Shown here: positions 1-8,287 of the stretch, in pieces | Layout of the letters: the number at the start of each line of letters is the position of its first letter | How positions within the stretch are numbered: position 1 is the first letter of the stretch | NCBI GenBank assembly: GCA_036258055.1 | Contig: DATAEK010000273.1 | Span: 1 to 24,321, forward strand | Source: DATAEK01 sp036258055 | GTDB lineage: Bacteria; Acidobacteriota; Vicinamibacteria; Vicinamibacterales; 2-12-FULL-66-21 | DNA length: 24,321 bases | Direction: 5' to 3' | Made by a program: the position numbers and the translations under genes | Notes under the pieces: generated by a model | The model's input: only the letters and a program-made list of their open reading frames with translations | Told to the model about the DNA's origin: nothing | The model's database searches: none

Positions 1-3000
1 AACTTCACGGCCAGCTCGACCACTCGGGGCGCGCTGATCGTGTTCGTGATCGTGCCGAACGTGTTCGGCACCGAGATGTCGCGCGCGGGCGGGCCGAAGC
101 TCGGGTGATTGAAGGCGTTGAACGCCTCGATTCTGAACTCCGCGTACCTCGGTCCACCGAACGCGAAGCGCTTGGAGAGCACGAGATCGAGGTTGGTGTA
201 GCCCGGCGCACGCGCCACGCCGACCGGGCAGTTGCCGAATGTCCCGAGCGGTACGAGCTGGAACGCGTTGATGTCGAGCCAGTGATCGATCGACTGATCG
301 GCAGGCACCGGATCGCCGATGCAGTTCGGTCGCTCGGCGCCGCGTTCTCCCTGGAGTGAGCGTGCGCGACCGTCGGTGACCGTGATCGGGAGACCGGACC
401 GCGCCTGGAAGATGCCACCGAGCTTCCATCCGCCGAGCAGCGCGTCGGTGAGGCCCGACCAGCCCGATCCCCACGTCCGTCCTTTGCCAATCGGCAAATC
501 GTAGGTACCCGAGAGGATGAAGTTGTGCCGCACGTCGTGAAATGCCGGCCCCCATTCCGCCTCGGGATTGTACGTGTTCTGCCAGTACGCTCCCTCGGTC
601 GCGCTGGTCACGCCCTGAAGACCGGTCCCACCGAACACGCCGTAGAACCCGCGGTTGTTGGTGGTCACCTTGCCGAACGTGTACGACGCGAGGTACTCGA
701 GGCCGTGGTAGGAACGCTGGCGCAGGCTGGCCTGCAGCGCGTTGTACTTGCTGCCCGATCGGGCGGCCGTCGTCGCAATCGTCGTGACGAGCGGCTGCGC
801 GCCGAAGAGCGGCCGCCGCGTGGTCTTCGAGGCCCAGGTCGCGGGATCGCCGACGCCGGGCAGCGCCTGGTTGCCCTCGACGGGGGTTACCAGATGCGTG
901 GCGTGGTGGCCGACGTAGCCGATCTGCGCCGAGAGCGCCGGCGATAGCAGGTGCTCGACGAATGCGTTGTACTGCTGTGAGAACTGCGGCCGCAGGTTCG
1001 GATCGTAGGCGCGCACGTTTCCGGACGGGATCGTGCCGGGGATCAACCCGGCGAATCCGCTGGCGATCGAGCCTGCGCCGGTCGTCGTGTCGTAGTTGAC
1101 GGCGGACTCGAAGAAGAACGGAGGATTGAGCGGCAGGCGCAGGTTGGCGCCGGTGCCTTCCATGAACTGTGAGATGCCATACGCACCCCGAACCACCCAG
1201 TTTTCGTTCAGTCGCCAGGCCCCACCGAGACGCGGCTCGAACCCTTTGTAGTACGGCTTGTAGAGGGCGCGATCCTCGAGGCTGCCATCCTTCGCGAAGA
1301 TCTGCTGGCCGGTCACCAGATCGAAATTGGTCTGTCGGTTGTCCTTCTCGACGAGCGTGGACGTGTACGCCCAGCGCAGGCCGAGGTTCGCGGTGAAGTT
1401 CTGCGTCAGCTTGAAGTCGTCCTGCACGAACAGCGAGTTGCGGTTCTGGATGTGCGTCCACGGATCGTTGGGATCGCCGCCGCCCCGCCCTTTGTTCGAG
1501 ACCAGGTCGAGGAGGAAGTCGGCAAAGGGGTAGTTCGTGAACGTGCCGTTGTACTTGATGAACCCGAGCAGGCCGTTGTTGCCGGCATAGAAGCGGCGCT
1601 GGTTGTAATGGAGGAACTGTCCTCCGAACTTGAGCGTGTGGCGTCCTTTCAGCCACGTCAGCTTCTCGTTGATCTGATACGTCTTGGCCAGTGTGTCCGA
1701 GTCGGTTGCGATCGCCCCGGGCAGCGTCAGGCCACTGGCGAAGTCGATCTGAGTGAGGCCGTCGATCGGTTGACCACCCGCGATCCCGTAGAGCGCGTTG
1801 CCCGCCCCCACGCCGGCCCAGTCGTGCGTGTCCGAGATCACGGTCACGTCGCTGTAGCCGACCAGGACTTCGTTCACGATCGTCGGGCTGAAGATGCGGC
1901 TCCAGTTGAACCCCAGGTTCCAGAACGGCTGGTCGTTCAACGTGGTGAAGATGAGGGGAAACGGCTCCAGGTCGCGTGAGTCGGTGTAGGTCGCGAACGA
2001 ATAGCGCCCGAAGATCTTGTCGTTCGAGGACGCGTTCCAATCGACCCGCACGTCGCCCTGATTCGCGCGAATCTTCAGCAGCCTCTCGCCGACGAAGTTC
2101 CCCGTGACGCCGCCCGGCACGGATCGATTGGGCAGCGGATAATTCACGAGGTCGTTGAGGAGCGCGCGCGCCGTCGAGCTGATGCGCCCGATCGGAATCT
2201 GATTCCCGTCGAAGGCCAGCCCGGTCGTTGGATCTTTGATCGCCGTCGTCACGCTCGACAGGTCGCCGCGCCGCCACGCTTCGGGCGCGACGGATGCGGT
2301 GCCGAACCCGGGATTGTCGTGCTGCGAGCGCTGGTAGTCACCGAAGATGAACAGCTTGTCCCGCAACAGGGGACCGCCCGCGGTAAAGCCCCAGATGTGC
2401 TGCTTCCGCTCCTGCTTCGCCGCGTTCGACGCGTTGTTCTCCCACGTGTTCGCGTCGAAGTCGCTGTTGCGGTAGAACTCGAAGACGTTGCCGCGAATCT
2501 GGTTCGTGCCCGACTTGATCACGTTGCTGATGAATGCGCCGCCGACGTTGCCGACGTCGGCCGCGTAGTTGTTTGTCTCGACGCTGATCTCGGCGACCGC
2601 ATCCGGCGTCGGTTGAAACGCGACGCGGTTGTCGATCGTCTCGTTCACGTCGATACCGTCCACCGTGAAGTTGTTCGTCTGCTCGCGATTGCCGTTCACG
2701 AACGGCCGGTTCATGTTCACGCTACCGATGTTGGTGAACCCGCGTGGGTTGTAGGTGACCGTTCCGGGAAGGAGCAGCGCGAGCTGCCCTGTGTTGCGGC
2801 CGTTCAGCGGCAGCGACTGCGTCGTGTTGCCCGAGATCACCTCACCGACCGTCGCGGTCTCGGTCTGGAGAATCGGTGACGTGCCGGTCACCTCGACGTT
2901 CTCCTTGATCTCGCCGACGGACATCTTGAAATCGAGACGCGCGATTTGTTTCGCTTCGATCTCGACCGCGGCGGTCGACGCCGTGCGGAAGCCGGTCAGT

Positions 3001-3257
3001 TCAGCTTTGACGATGTAGGTGCCGACCGGAACGGTGGTGATCGTGTAATTGCCCGCCTGATTGGAGACGGCGGTGTAGCCGACGTTGGTGGCCTGATTGG
3101 TCGCAGTGATAGTGACCCCGGGGACCGGAACATTGGTCTGGTCGAGGACGAGGCCGGTGATGGATGCGGCGCCGGTCTGCGCGTGAGCGACCGCCGGCGG
3201 CAGCGCGAACAAGATCGCGCAGGACGCGGCGAGACAGAACCTGCGGGCAGTGGACAT
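1..3257 (-). CDS. TonB-dependent receptor, Oar-like, with N-terminal carboxypeptidase-regulatory domain (C-terminus cut by window edge)
   Basis: Outer-membrane receptor of the Oar-like TonB-dependent family; the substrate is not evident. The frame stays open from ATG 3257 to the window edge, about 1085 codons. Residues 1-26 form a signal peptide ending AHA before QTG. A CarboxypepD_reg-like beta domain follows (about 28-115, with SITGLVLDQTNVPVPGV), then the plug with LPLNGRN and NFTVDGIDVNE, then a long barrel. The last visible residues (FGTITNTISAPRVVELAVK) match the usual end of this family, so only a few codons should be missing. The start is supported by GGGAGGAG six bases upstream. It stands alone, with a TTGACA-type promoter and a leader of roughly 180 bases. 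Its barrel differs from that of the second receptor in this window, so the two are paralogues and not recent duplicates. Confidence 0.93.
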   Translation of the reverse strand, partial: MSTARRFCLAASCAILFALPPAVAHAQTGAASITGLVLDQTNVPVPGVTITATNQATNVGYTAVSNQAGNYTITTVPVGTYIVKAELTGFRTASTAAVEIEAKQIARLDFKMSVGEIKENVEVTGTSPILQTETATVGEVISGNTTQSLPLNGRNTGQLALLLPGTVTYNPRGFTNIGSVNMNRPFVNGNREQTNNFTVDGIDVNETIDNRVAFQPTPDAVAEISVETNNYAADVGNVGGAFISNVIKSGTNQIRGNVFEFYRNSDFDANTWENNASNAAKQERKQHIWGFTAGGPLLRDKLFIFGDYQRSQHDNPGFGTASVAPEAWRRGDLSSVTTAIKDPTTGLAFDGNQIPIGRISSTARALLNDLVNYPLPNRSVPGGVTGNFVGERLLKIRANQGDVRVDWNASSNDKIFGRYSFATYTDSRDLEPFPLIFTTLNDQPFWNLGFNWSRIFSPTIVNEVLVGYSDVTVISDTHDWAGVGAGNALYGIAGGQPIDGLTQIDFASGLTLPGAIATDSDTLAKTYQINEKLTWLKGRHTLKFGGQFLHYNQRRFYAGNNGLLGFIKYNGTFTNYPFADFLLDLVSNKGRGGGDPNDPWTHIQNRNSLFVQDDFKLTQNFTANLGLRWAYTSTLVEKDNRQTNFDLVTGQQIFAKDGSLEDRALYKPYYKGFEPRLGGAWRLNENWVVRGAYGISQFMEGTGANLRLPLNPPFFFESAVNYDTTTGAGSIASGFAGLIPGTIPSGNVRAYDPNLRPQFSQQYNAFVEHLLSPALSAQIGYVGHHATHLVTPVEGNQALPGVGDPATWASKTTRRPLFGAQPLVTTIATTAARSGSKYNALQASLRQRSYHGLEYLASYTFGKVTTNNRGFYGVFGGTGLQGVTSATEGAYWQNTYNPEAEWGPAFHDVRHNFILSGTYDLPIGKGRTWGSGWSGLTDALLGGWKLGGIFQARSGLPITVTDGRARSLQGERGAERPNCIGDPVPADQSIDHWLDINAFQLVPLGTFGNCPVGVARAPGYTNLDLVLSKRFAFGGPRYAEFRIEAFNAFNHPSFGPPARDISVPNTFGTITNTISAPRVVELAVK

Positions 3258-3444
3258 GTTGTCTCCTCCCGATGTGTGAAACGGACGCGTCGGGCGCCTG
3301 GCGCGGGTGACCGCTTTCGCAACGCCCGGACACGCGAAGCACTCGAATGACTGTCGACCGGGGCTCACCATCGGCGCGCTGCTGCCGCGTGCCGAATCGA
3401 AGCGGAACCCTGGGTCGTTGAGACTGTCCAGCGAGTACCGCCAC

Positions 3445-3473
3445 TTGTTACACCAGGGCAGCACCGATGTCAA
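3445..3473 (-). promoter_or_regulatory. Sigma70-like promoter for the TonB-dependent receptor at 3257
   Basis: On the minus strand a perfect -35 TTGACA (3473-3468) is followed after 17 bases by TAACAA (3450-3445), a 3/6 match to the -10 consensus. It points at the receptor gene and would give a leader of about 180 bases. The assignment rests on motif and spacing only. Confidence 0.45.
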
Positions 3474-3636
3474 AGCGATTTGACGTCGAATCGCGACAGC
3501 AGGATGCAGGAACGTGAAACCAGCAGGCGGGGCTGCGCGGTGAGGGGATTCCGCCCAAATGTGGACGCGAACGAGGTCACTTGTGCGCGTAGAGTCGGAG
3601 TCTCGGCAGCGATGGGTTCCCAGCAGAGACGACGAC

Positions 3637-3681
3637 GGGCTCAATCACACGGCTCGTTGTAGAGGGCGGTGTGAAGAGCCC
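3637..3681. other. Imperfect 12-bp inverted repeat downstream of the lipoprotein gene
   Basis: GGGCTC-AA-TCACAC (3637-3650) faces GTGTGA-A-GAGCCC (3669-3681) across an 18-base loop. It lies about 27 bases beyond the stop of the minus-strand lipoprotein gene, in an otherwise gene-free stretch (3258-3708). There is no T-run on either side, so it is not a classical intrinsic terminator. It could still act as a 3' end structure or a protein site. Apart from this and the receptor promoter I see nothing in the 450-base gap. Confidence 0.4.
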
Positions 3682-3708
3682 GTCAGCCCGTCATTCGTCA
3701 CTCCCGAG

Positions 3709-4218
3709 TCATCGCTCGACCGTGACCGTGCCGGATGCCTGACCGGGGATCCCGGCGAGCGTCCACGTTCCCTTGCCCGTGGCCGGATCGAACACAATCT
3801 GCAGATTGAGATTGTTAGGCCTCGCGAAGATCCCGATCAGCCCGCTTCCGTCGGCAACTTGCCAGAGCAGCACCGGCGCATTCAGATCGCCAAACGTGAC
3901 GGTCCCGCGATCCCACTTCACCGTGAACGTGTTCGCGACCACCGGCGTTCCGTCGTACCAGAACGCATCCTGTGTCGTTGCGGAGCCGTGCCACGCGTCA
4001 GCGCCGGGGGCCGGATCGGACGGTGTGGGTGTCGGAGCAGGCGCAGGCGTCGGCGATGGCGACGGTGTCGGGGTCGGTGCAGGCGTCGGCGTGGGAGCAG
4101 GTTGCGTAGGCCCTGTCTGTTGAGCCGCGGTTACCGACGCTGCCGTTGGCGCAGTCGGCCCACCACCGCATGCGGCGGTGGCAATCGCGCTAACGAGTAC
4201 TGCTGTAAGCAGTTTCAT
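3709..4218 (-). CDS. Small lipoprotein with Pro/Thr-rich linker, unknown function
   Basis: Predicted exported lipoprotein of 169 residues. The N-terminus has a short hydrophobic signal ending in the lipobox TAAC, giving a lipidated Cys17 followed by GGG. Residues ~33-70 are a low-complexity linker of alternating Pro, Thr, Ala and Ser. The last ~95 residues form a compact domain rich in Trp, Phe, Val and Thr (for example QDAFWYDGTPV and FTVKWDRGTVTF), probably beta-structured, which I do not recognise. I chose ATG 4218 because GGAGGAGGGG lies eight bases before it; the in-frame GTG at 4227 directly abuts that Shine-Dalgarno and is a poorer start. The gene is monocistronic and sits between the receptor and the glycosyltransferase, all on the minus strand. 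The linker suggests an anchored domain held away from the membrane. Confidence 0.8.
   Translation of the reverse strand: MKLLTAVLVSAIATAACGGGPTAPTAASVTAAQQTGPTQPAPTPTPAPTPTPSPSPTPAPAPTPTPSDPAPGADAWHGSATTQDAFWYDGTPVVANTFTVKWDRGTVTFGDLNAPVLLWQVADGSGLIGIFARPNNLNLQIVFDPATGKGTWTLAGIPGQASGTVTVER
4021..4101. repeat. Low-complexity coding repeat (Pro-Thr/Ala linker)
   Basis: Short units close to GGTGTCGG and GGCGCAGGC recur across this stretch. They encode the alternating Pro-Thr/Pro-Ala linker of the lipoprotein on the minus strand. Such a stretch can change length by slippage. Confidence 0.7.
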
Positions 4219-4237
4219 GATTCGCACCCCTCCTCCA

Positions 4238-4254
4238 CGGCGACAGAGTCGCCG
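4238..4254 (-). promoter_or_regulatory. Perfect hairpin directly upstream of the lipoprotein ribosome binding site
   Basis: CGGCGAC and GTCGCCG form a perfect 7-bp stem with a 3-base loop. It ends just before the GGAGGAGGGG Shine-Dalgarno of the gene starting at 4218. In the mRNA it would stack next to the ribosome binding site and may protect or tune it. Confidence 0.4.
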
Positions 4255-4341
4255 CTTATGGCGGGTTCACGGTGCAAGCACGCGGCCACGCTACGGATGG
4301 GTTTTGTGGAAGAGAAAGGCAAATGGTTGGGGTAGCTGGCT

Positions 4342-4371
4342 CCTACTTGAGTAGGCGGCGCCTCAGCCTAC
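4342..4371 (-). other. Two overlapping, mutually exclusive hairpins after the glycosyltransferase gene
   Basis: On the plus strand CCTACT-TG-AGTAGG (4342-4355) is an almost loopless inverted repeat, and GTAGGC...GCCTAC (4351-4371) is a second one with a 9-base loop. They share the GTAGG segment, so only one can form at a time. The site lies 11 bases beyond the glycosyltransferase stop and ~120 bases ahead of the lipoprotein gene. It may be a terminator or an attenuator-like switch. No T-run follows. Confidence 0.4.
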
Positions 4372-4382
4372 GACGTCTTCCG

Positions 4383-6245
4383 CTATCGGACGTTCGTCTC
4401 CGGCAAAGAAGCCGATCTGTCGCGACGGACGAATATGCGGATGTTCGGACCCGGCGCGTCCACTCGATGGAAGCCACCGAGCGGCACGAAGAACTCGTCC
4501 TGCCGATCGTATGTGTTCGCCTCGTCGTTTTCCGCGACGACCTGCCGGACGAACCGCAGATCGTATTCGCGTTCGAGCCACGAGCGAGCGTGCGTCAGAT
4601 CCGGCGTTCCCGAGATCGGCGATGTGATGATGATGATGAGTGCGGGCCGCGACGACGAGAGCGTGTCGGACAGGACGTACCGTCTCTCGTAGTCGATGTA
4701 CACGTGACCGCTCATGGCTCCCAGTTGTGCGATCGTCGTACCGGGCTCGAAGCGCTCTTCGATCCACCGGCGCGCCGCGACGCGGGTATCCTCCCGCGCT
4801 ATCAGTCGATCAAACATGACCACCGACCGCACGGACGGCCATAACACCGCGATCGTCAGCGCTGAGGTCACGGCAACGCGCCAGCGCGGGCGGTCCAGGG
4901 CGCTCGTCATCCATTTCGCCGCAGTCGCGACCGCGTATCCGGCCGTGAGGCAGAGAAACGGCACCATCGGCAGGGCATAGCGAGCGAACACGGCCCTGCC
5001 GCTGCCCATCACCAGGTAGTAGGCGAGCGGAAACAGCGCCACGAGGACGCCACGCCGTCGTTCCCGCCACAGGATCAACGGGAGACCGACGATGCCGGCC
5101 GCGAACAACGGCACGCCCAATCCGTGCCGCAGCGTCGTCGTCAGGTGGTACACCCATCCTCTCCCGAGATCCGCTCCATGACCCTCCGCGAGATGCCGTC
5201 GGTTGAACATGACGTCAGCAATGAACCTGTCGTGGCTGATGACGGCGTGGGGAAACACGACGAGGAACGCCGCCGTCATGAGCACTCCGAAAACCACGAT
5301 TCCGCCGAGACGGGCACGGATGGTGGCGCGATGGGGGTCGGTCAGAATCGCAAAGAACGCCGGGAGGACGATCAGGCCCGCGTTGTATTTCGTGGCGATG
5401 GCCAGACCAGTCAGGAGGCCGGCGCTGACCAGGTCGCGGCGTGATCCGGATTCGGAGAGCTTGACGATGGCGAGAAAGGCCACGAGCAGCATGAAGACCA
5501 TCGGCATGTCGGTCACGCCGAAGTGCGAATCGCGCACGTGCAGGAACGCGAGGGCGAGAAAGGCAGCCGCGGTGAACCCGACGATCTTGCCGAAGAGTCG
5601 CGTGGCGATGCGAAAGAGCAGCCAGACACTCGCCACACCCGACGCCGCGCTGAGGAGACGCGCCAGGATGCGCTGGGATGGAATGCTCAGCTCCGGAATT
5701 GGCGGATGCACATTGATCCGCGCGAGGATCGCCGGTAGTCGCGTGAAGACCAGCCAGACCGTGGCCGCGACCACCAGCATGAAGAGCGGCGGATAGACGA
5801 AACCTGGAGACGCGAAGTCGCCGCCCGAGAAGCTCCCAGCAATGGACGCGACGGCTTCTTCGTCAGGCCTGGCGGCCGGGTGAGGCAGGCCGAACGCGAG
5901 ACCCCACAGCCGCGCAGTGGCCGCAACGCCGAGAATCGCGGTGAGCAGCAACCCGTCGGTAGTTCGCCACCGCCGGAACGCTGCCGCAGCGATATCGCGG
6001 AGGCGCCGGATCGGCATGCCCAGCGTCCGTCGTTGCATACGAGCGAAGATCCAGAGCGACGCGACAGCGAGGAATGCAGGACGGGACAAATCGTGCGACC
6101 GCACGCGGACCCCGAAAATGGATGTCTCGATGCCGCCGAAGATCAGCAGCCACAGGGTCCAGAATGCGCTCAGCAGGCCAATAGCGAGCGCGAGCCGTTG
6201 TCGCGCAGGAAGCCGGCGGAATGAAGACCGCTGGTCGTCGCTCAC
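4383..6245 (-). CDS. GT-C fold membrane glycosyltransferase (PMT_2/ArnT-like)
   Basis: A 620-residue polytopic inner-membrane protein of the dolichyl/polyprenyl-phosphate sugar-dependent glycosyltransferase superfamily. These enzymes transfer a sugar from a lipid-linked donor to an acceptor outside the cytoplasm. About eleven hydrophobic segments are visible. The first periplasmic loop carries an acidic pair (PDEEA, Asp128-Glu129), and a second acidic motif is in RDSHFGVTDMP (Asp239 and Asp246), as in PMT_2 proteins. TGLAIATKYN (279-288) is also typical. The C-terminal ~150 residues form a soluble domain after the last membrane helix. The start is GTG 6245 with no clear Shine-Dalgarno, so its exact position is uncertain. 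The donor and acceptor cannot be told from sequence. It is divergent from the small gene at 6413. Confidence 0.85.
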   Translation of the reverse strand: MSDDQRSSFRRLPARQRLALAIGLLSAFWTLWLLIFGGIETSIFGVRVRSHDLSRPAFLAVASLWIFARMQRRTLGMPIRRLRDIAAAAFRRWRTTDGLLLTAILGVAATARLWGLAFGLPHPAARPDEEAVASIAGSFSGGDFASPGFVYPPLFMLVVAATVWLVFTRLPAILARINVHPPIPELSIPSQRILARLLSAASGVASVWLLFRIATRLFGKIVGFTAAAFLALAFLHVRDSHFGVTDMPMVFMLLVAFLAIVKLSESGSRRDLVSAGLLTGLAIATKYNAGLIVLPAFFAILTDPHRATIRARLGGIVVFGVLMTAAFLVVFPHAVISHDRFIADVMFNRRHLAEGHGADLGRGWVYHLTTTLRHGLGVPLFAAGIVGLPLILWRERRRGVLVALFPLAYYLVMGSGRAVFARYALPMVPFLCLTAGYAVATAAKWMTSALDRPRWRVAVTSALTIAVLWPSVRSVVMFDRLIAREDTRVAARRWIEERFEPGTTIAQLGAMSGHVYIDYERRYVLSDTLSSSRPALIIIITSPISGTPDLTHARSWLEREYDLRFVRQVVAENDEANTYDRQDEFFVPLGGFHRVDAPGPNIRIFVRRDRSASLPETNVR

Positions 6246-6412
6246 GGAGCTGGCGGGGGGTGAGCATACCCGGTTTCAGTATGTGATGCCAGATCGCCGG
6301 AAACCAGATCAGGCAGTAGCTGCCATCTCGCTACGGAGTTCGCGCTCAGGATGTGAGCATCGCTGTGAGCCGGGCGATTCCGAGACGGTCTCTCTTCGTG
6401 CGACAATGCGCC

Positions 6413-6787
6413 ATGTCTACGCGCGGTCTGGCCATCGACGTTCGACACACGGACAGCGGCGCGCTGATCGGTGTCGCGCTGGTCGTCCCCTCACAACGAT
6501 ATCTGGCGGTTCTCGCTGATGGTGCACAGAGCGTGCGCGAGCCGAGGCTGGCGGAGCATGCGTGGCTCGAAGTCGACGCCTGGGCGACCGCTGGCGACGC
6601 GGGACTTCCGGCGAGGCCGTCGCCGCTGAATCCAGACGTTGCAGCGGTGTTATTCGTCAGCGACCAGCCGGTCATCGCCCGGCGATTCGCGTCGGTGCCG
6701 ATCGGCGTGACCTCTCACCTCGATCTCGCGCCGCTGGCGGAGCGGGTCCTTCCACAACTGCTGAACGCTCGCAGGTCGGCAGCCTAG
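6413..6787 (+). CDS. Hypothetical protein, 124 residues
   Basis: I do not recognise this protein. The frame has the GC-rich third-position bias of its neighbours and reads as a plausible soluble alpha/beta protein beginning MSTRGLAIDVRH. It has no signal peptide or membrane segment. ATG 6413 was preferred over the in-frame upstream codon at 6353 because the upstream residues look non-coding, although no Shine-Dalgarno is present. A GACAAT hexamer five bases before the ATG could be the -10 of a leaderless transcript. The stop codon falls exactly where a decayed ADOP fragment begins on the other strand, so this gene may lie at an old rearrangement boundary. It could also be spurious. Confidence 0.5.
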   Translation: MSTRGLAIDVRHTDSGALIGVALVVPSQRYLAVLADGAQSVREPRLAEHAWLEVDAWATAGDAGLPARPSPLNPDVAAVLFVSDQPVIARRFASVPIGVTSHLDLAPLAERVLPQLLNARRSAA

Positions 6788-6903
6788 CCCGCTTCCCGGT
6801 CGAACCTCGCCAACTCTCGGCCTTGGACTACGGGAATATTCATGAGCGCAGAGTAGTCCGGACCGACAACGTTGACCTCAGGCGATACCGAAACTTCGGA
6901 TCA
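6784..6903 (-). pseudogene. Remnant of an ADOP-type permease gene
   Basis: About 112 bases (6791-6902) match the intact permease gene at roughly 9912-10023, with about 15 differences, or about 87% identity. They lie in the same orientation. On the minus strand the remnant reads 38 codons without interruption: SEVSVSPEVNVVGPDY and then SALMNIPVVQGREL. The intact gene has SEVAVSPDINVVGPDY and FALMGIPVVQGREF. It is bounded by in-frame TGA (6903-6901) and TAG (6786-6784). No start, membrane segments or further homology are visible. This is the leftover of a paralogous permease gene or a short captured copy. Confidence 0.85.
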
Positions 6904-6987
6904 GAATGAAGCGGTTCCCCGAGATCGGGAGTTGGTCGTTTGAAGACGCCGAGCGTGGTGTGCCGCAGAGACACGCAACCGATTCGT

Positions 6988-6993
6988 TATACT
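6988..6993 (+). promoter_or_regulatory. Candidate -10 element of a leaderless promoter (protease gene)
   Basis: TATACT, a 5/6 match to TATAAT, ends seven bases before ATG 7001, and there is no Shine-Dalgarno between them. Transcription would start at or next to the start codon. No convincing -35 is seen. Confidence 0.45.
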
Positions 6994-7000
6994 GCCCGCG

Positions 7001-8239
7001 ATGCCAAGGGCGTTGACACTGGCGGTGCTTGCCATCTGCGTCTCTGTCCGGTCCGGCGCCACGGGACGGTCGAATAACGACGCGACTCTCGAACAACTTT
7101 ACGACCAGCACCGTTGGTTCGAGCTGCGGGACACGATTGCCGGTGGCACGGTCGCGCCGTTCTATGTCGGCGCGGTCGCGTCGGCGTTCAATCAGGTCGC
7201 GTCCGCCGAGGCGTTCCTCAATCGTGCCGTTCGCGAGGCGCGCACCCCGGACGACGCCAACAAGGCTCGTGAAGCGCTCGCGATTCTCTACATGCAGCAT
7301 TCGCGATCGCGCGACATGCTGCGGATCCTCGACGACATGCTGACCGCGGCGCCCACACGAGCCGACGTCCGCAACATGCGAGACGGTTTCGAGCGTTTTC
7401 GCAGGATTCCTAATCAGGTCGTGCACCTCGGGCGTCGCACGCCCTTCGTGTGCGCCGTGACCGCGAGCGGCGTCACGCTGCCCGCCCGGGTCAACGGCAA
7501 GCCGGTGGAGTGGCTCTTCGACAGTGGATTCAGTCATGCGTCAGTCTCGGAAGGTGAGGCGCGAACGCTCGGGATCCCTGTCCACGGGGTGAGCATGACT
7601 GCCGGTGATTTCAGCGCGACGACGCAGACGCAAACGGGAGTCGCCGAGCGCATCGTCATCGGCGACAGTGAACTGCGGAATGTCCCGGTGATGATCTTTC
7701 CCGATTCGCATCCGATGTGGAGCGATCGACCGCCCGGCAGACGGGGCATACTGGGATTGCCGGTCGCCGTTGCGCTCGGCGGCATCGGGTGGACGAAGAG
7801 CGGCACCTGCCAGCTCGGCGCGGACCCGACGGGACGCGTCGCGATCGCAGATGCGAACATGGCGTTCGATGGAGAATCGCCGCCGGTGACACGCGTGCGG
7901 TTCGAAGGCCGGATGCTGGATTTCACGCTCGATACCGGCGCCCAGGACGGCACCCAGCTGTGGCAGCGATTCGCGGCCGATTTCCCGCAGGTCATCGCGC
8001 GCGGTTCGAAGAGCACGACCGAGGTGCAACAGATCGGCGGCCGGCGCGAGGAGGAGATCGTCGCGATTCCCGACTTGCGCCTGCGCGTGGGCGGGTTCGA
8101 CGCGCTGCTTCCGCGGGCCCGCGTTTTCCTGAATCGAGAGGGCACTGGAATGCAGTATGGCAATCTCGGGATGGACGTCTTCAGCCAGGCGCCGGAAGTG
8201 ACTTTCGACTTTCGCCGCATGTCGATTGCCTTCCGATAG
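7001..8239 (+). CDS. Exported retropepsin-like aspartyl protease family protein with two lobes
   Basis: A 412-residue protein with a short N-terminal signal-like segment (about 1-20) and an alpha-helical region (~28-135) resembling TPR repeats. Two aspartyl protease-type half domains follow. Lobe one has LPARVNGKPVEWLFDSG with the putative catalytic Asp174, and the paired glycine motif GILGLP (249-254). Lobe two has FTLDTGA with Asp311 and GNLGMDVF (387-394). Two Asp-bearing lobes in one chain is the usual plan of bacterial proteins in the Asp_protease_2 family. Lobe one has DSG where DTG is usual; Ser is tolerated in some aspartic proteases. The substrate is unknown and periplasmic activity is inferred. 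It is convergent with the dehydrogenase gene, with 48 bases between them. Confidence 0.85.
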   Translation: MPRALTLAVLAICVSVRSGATGRSNNDATLEQLYDQHRWFELRDTIAGGTVAPFYVGAVASAFNQVASAEAFLNRAVREARTPDDANKAREALAILYMQHSRSRDMLRILDDMLTAAPTRADVRNMRDGFERFRRIPNQVVHLGRRTPFVCAVTASGVTLPARVNGKPVEWLFDSGFSHASVSEGEARTLGIPVHGVSMTAGDFSATTQTQTGVAERIVIGDSELRNVPVMIFPDSHPMWSDRPPGRRGILGLPVAVALGGIGWTKSGTCQLGADPTGRVAIADANMAFDGESPPVTRVRFEGRMLDFTLDTGAQDGTQLWQRFAADFPQVIARGSKSTTEVQQIGGRREEEIVAIPDLRLRVGGFDALLPRARVFLNREGTGMQYGNLGMDVFSQAPEVTFDFRRMSIAFR

Positions 8240-8287
8240 GGTCGCAGGGCTCGTCTACCTGTCGGCGGCATGCGGAACATGCACGCG

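Noticed and set aside
4021..4101. Possible CRISPR-like or tandem array from the periodic sequence
   Set aside because: The periodicity is explained by Pro-Thr/Ala codons of the lipoprotein linker. There are no constant repeats or unique spacers.
3559..4335. Long plus-strand open frame over the lipoprotein gene
   Set aside because: Arg-rich translation without domains, and it lies opposite a gene with a lipobox and a good ribosome site. It is a shadow of the high GC content.
8268..8282. GCATG-CGGAA-CATGC inverted repeat between convergent genes
   Set aside because: Only five base pairs and no T-run; too weak to call a terminator.
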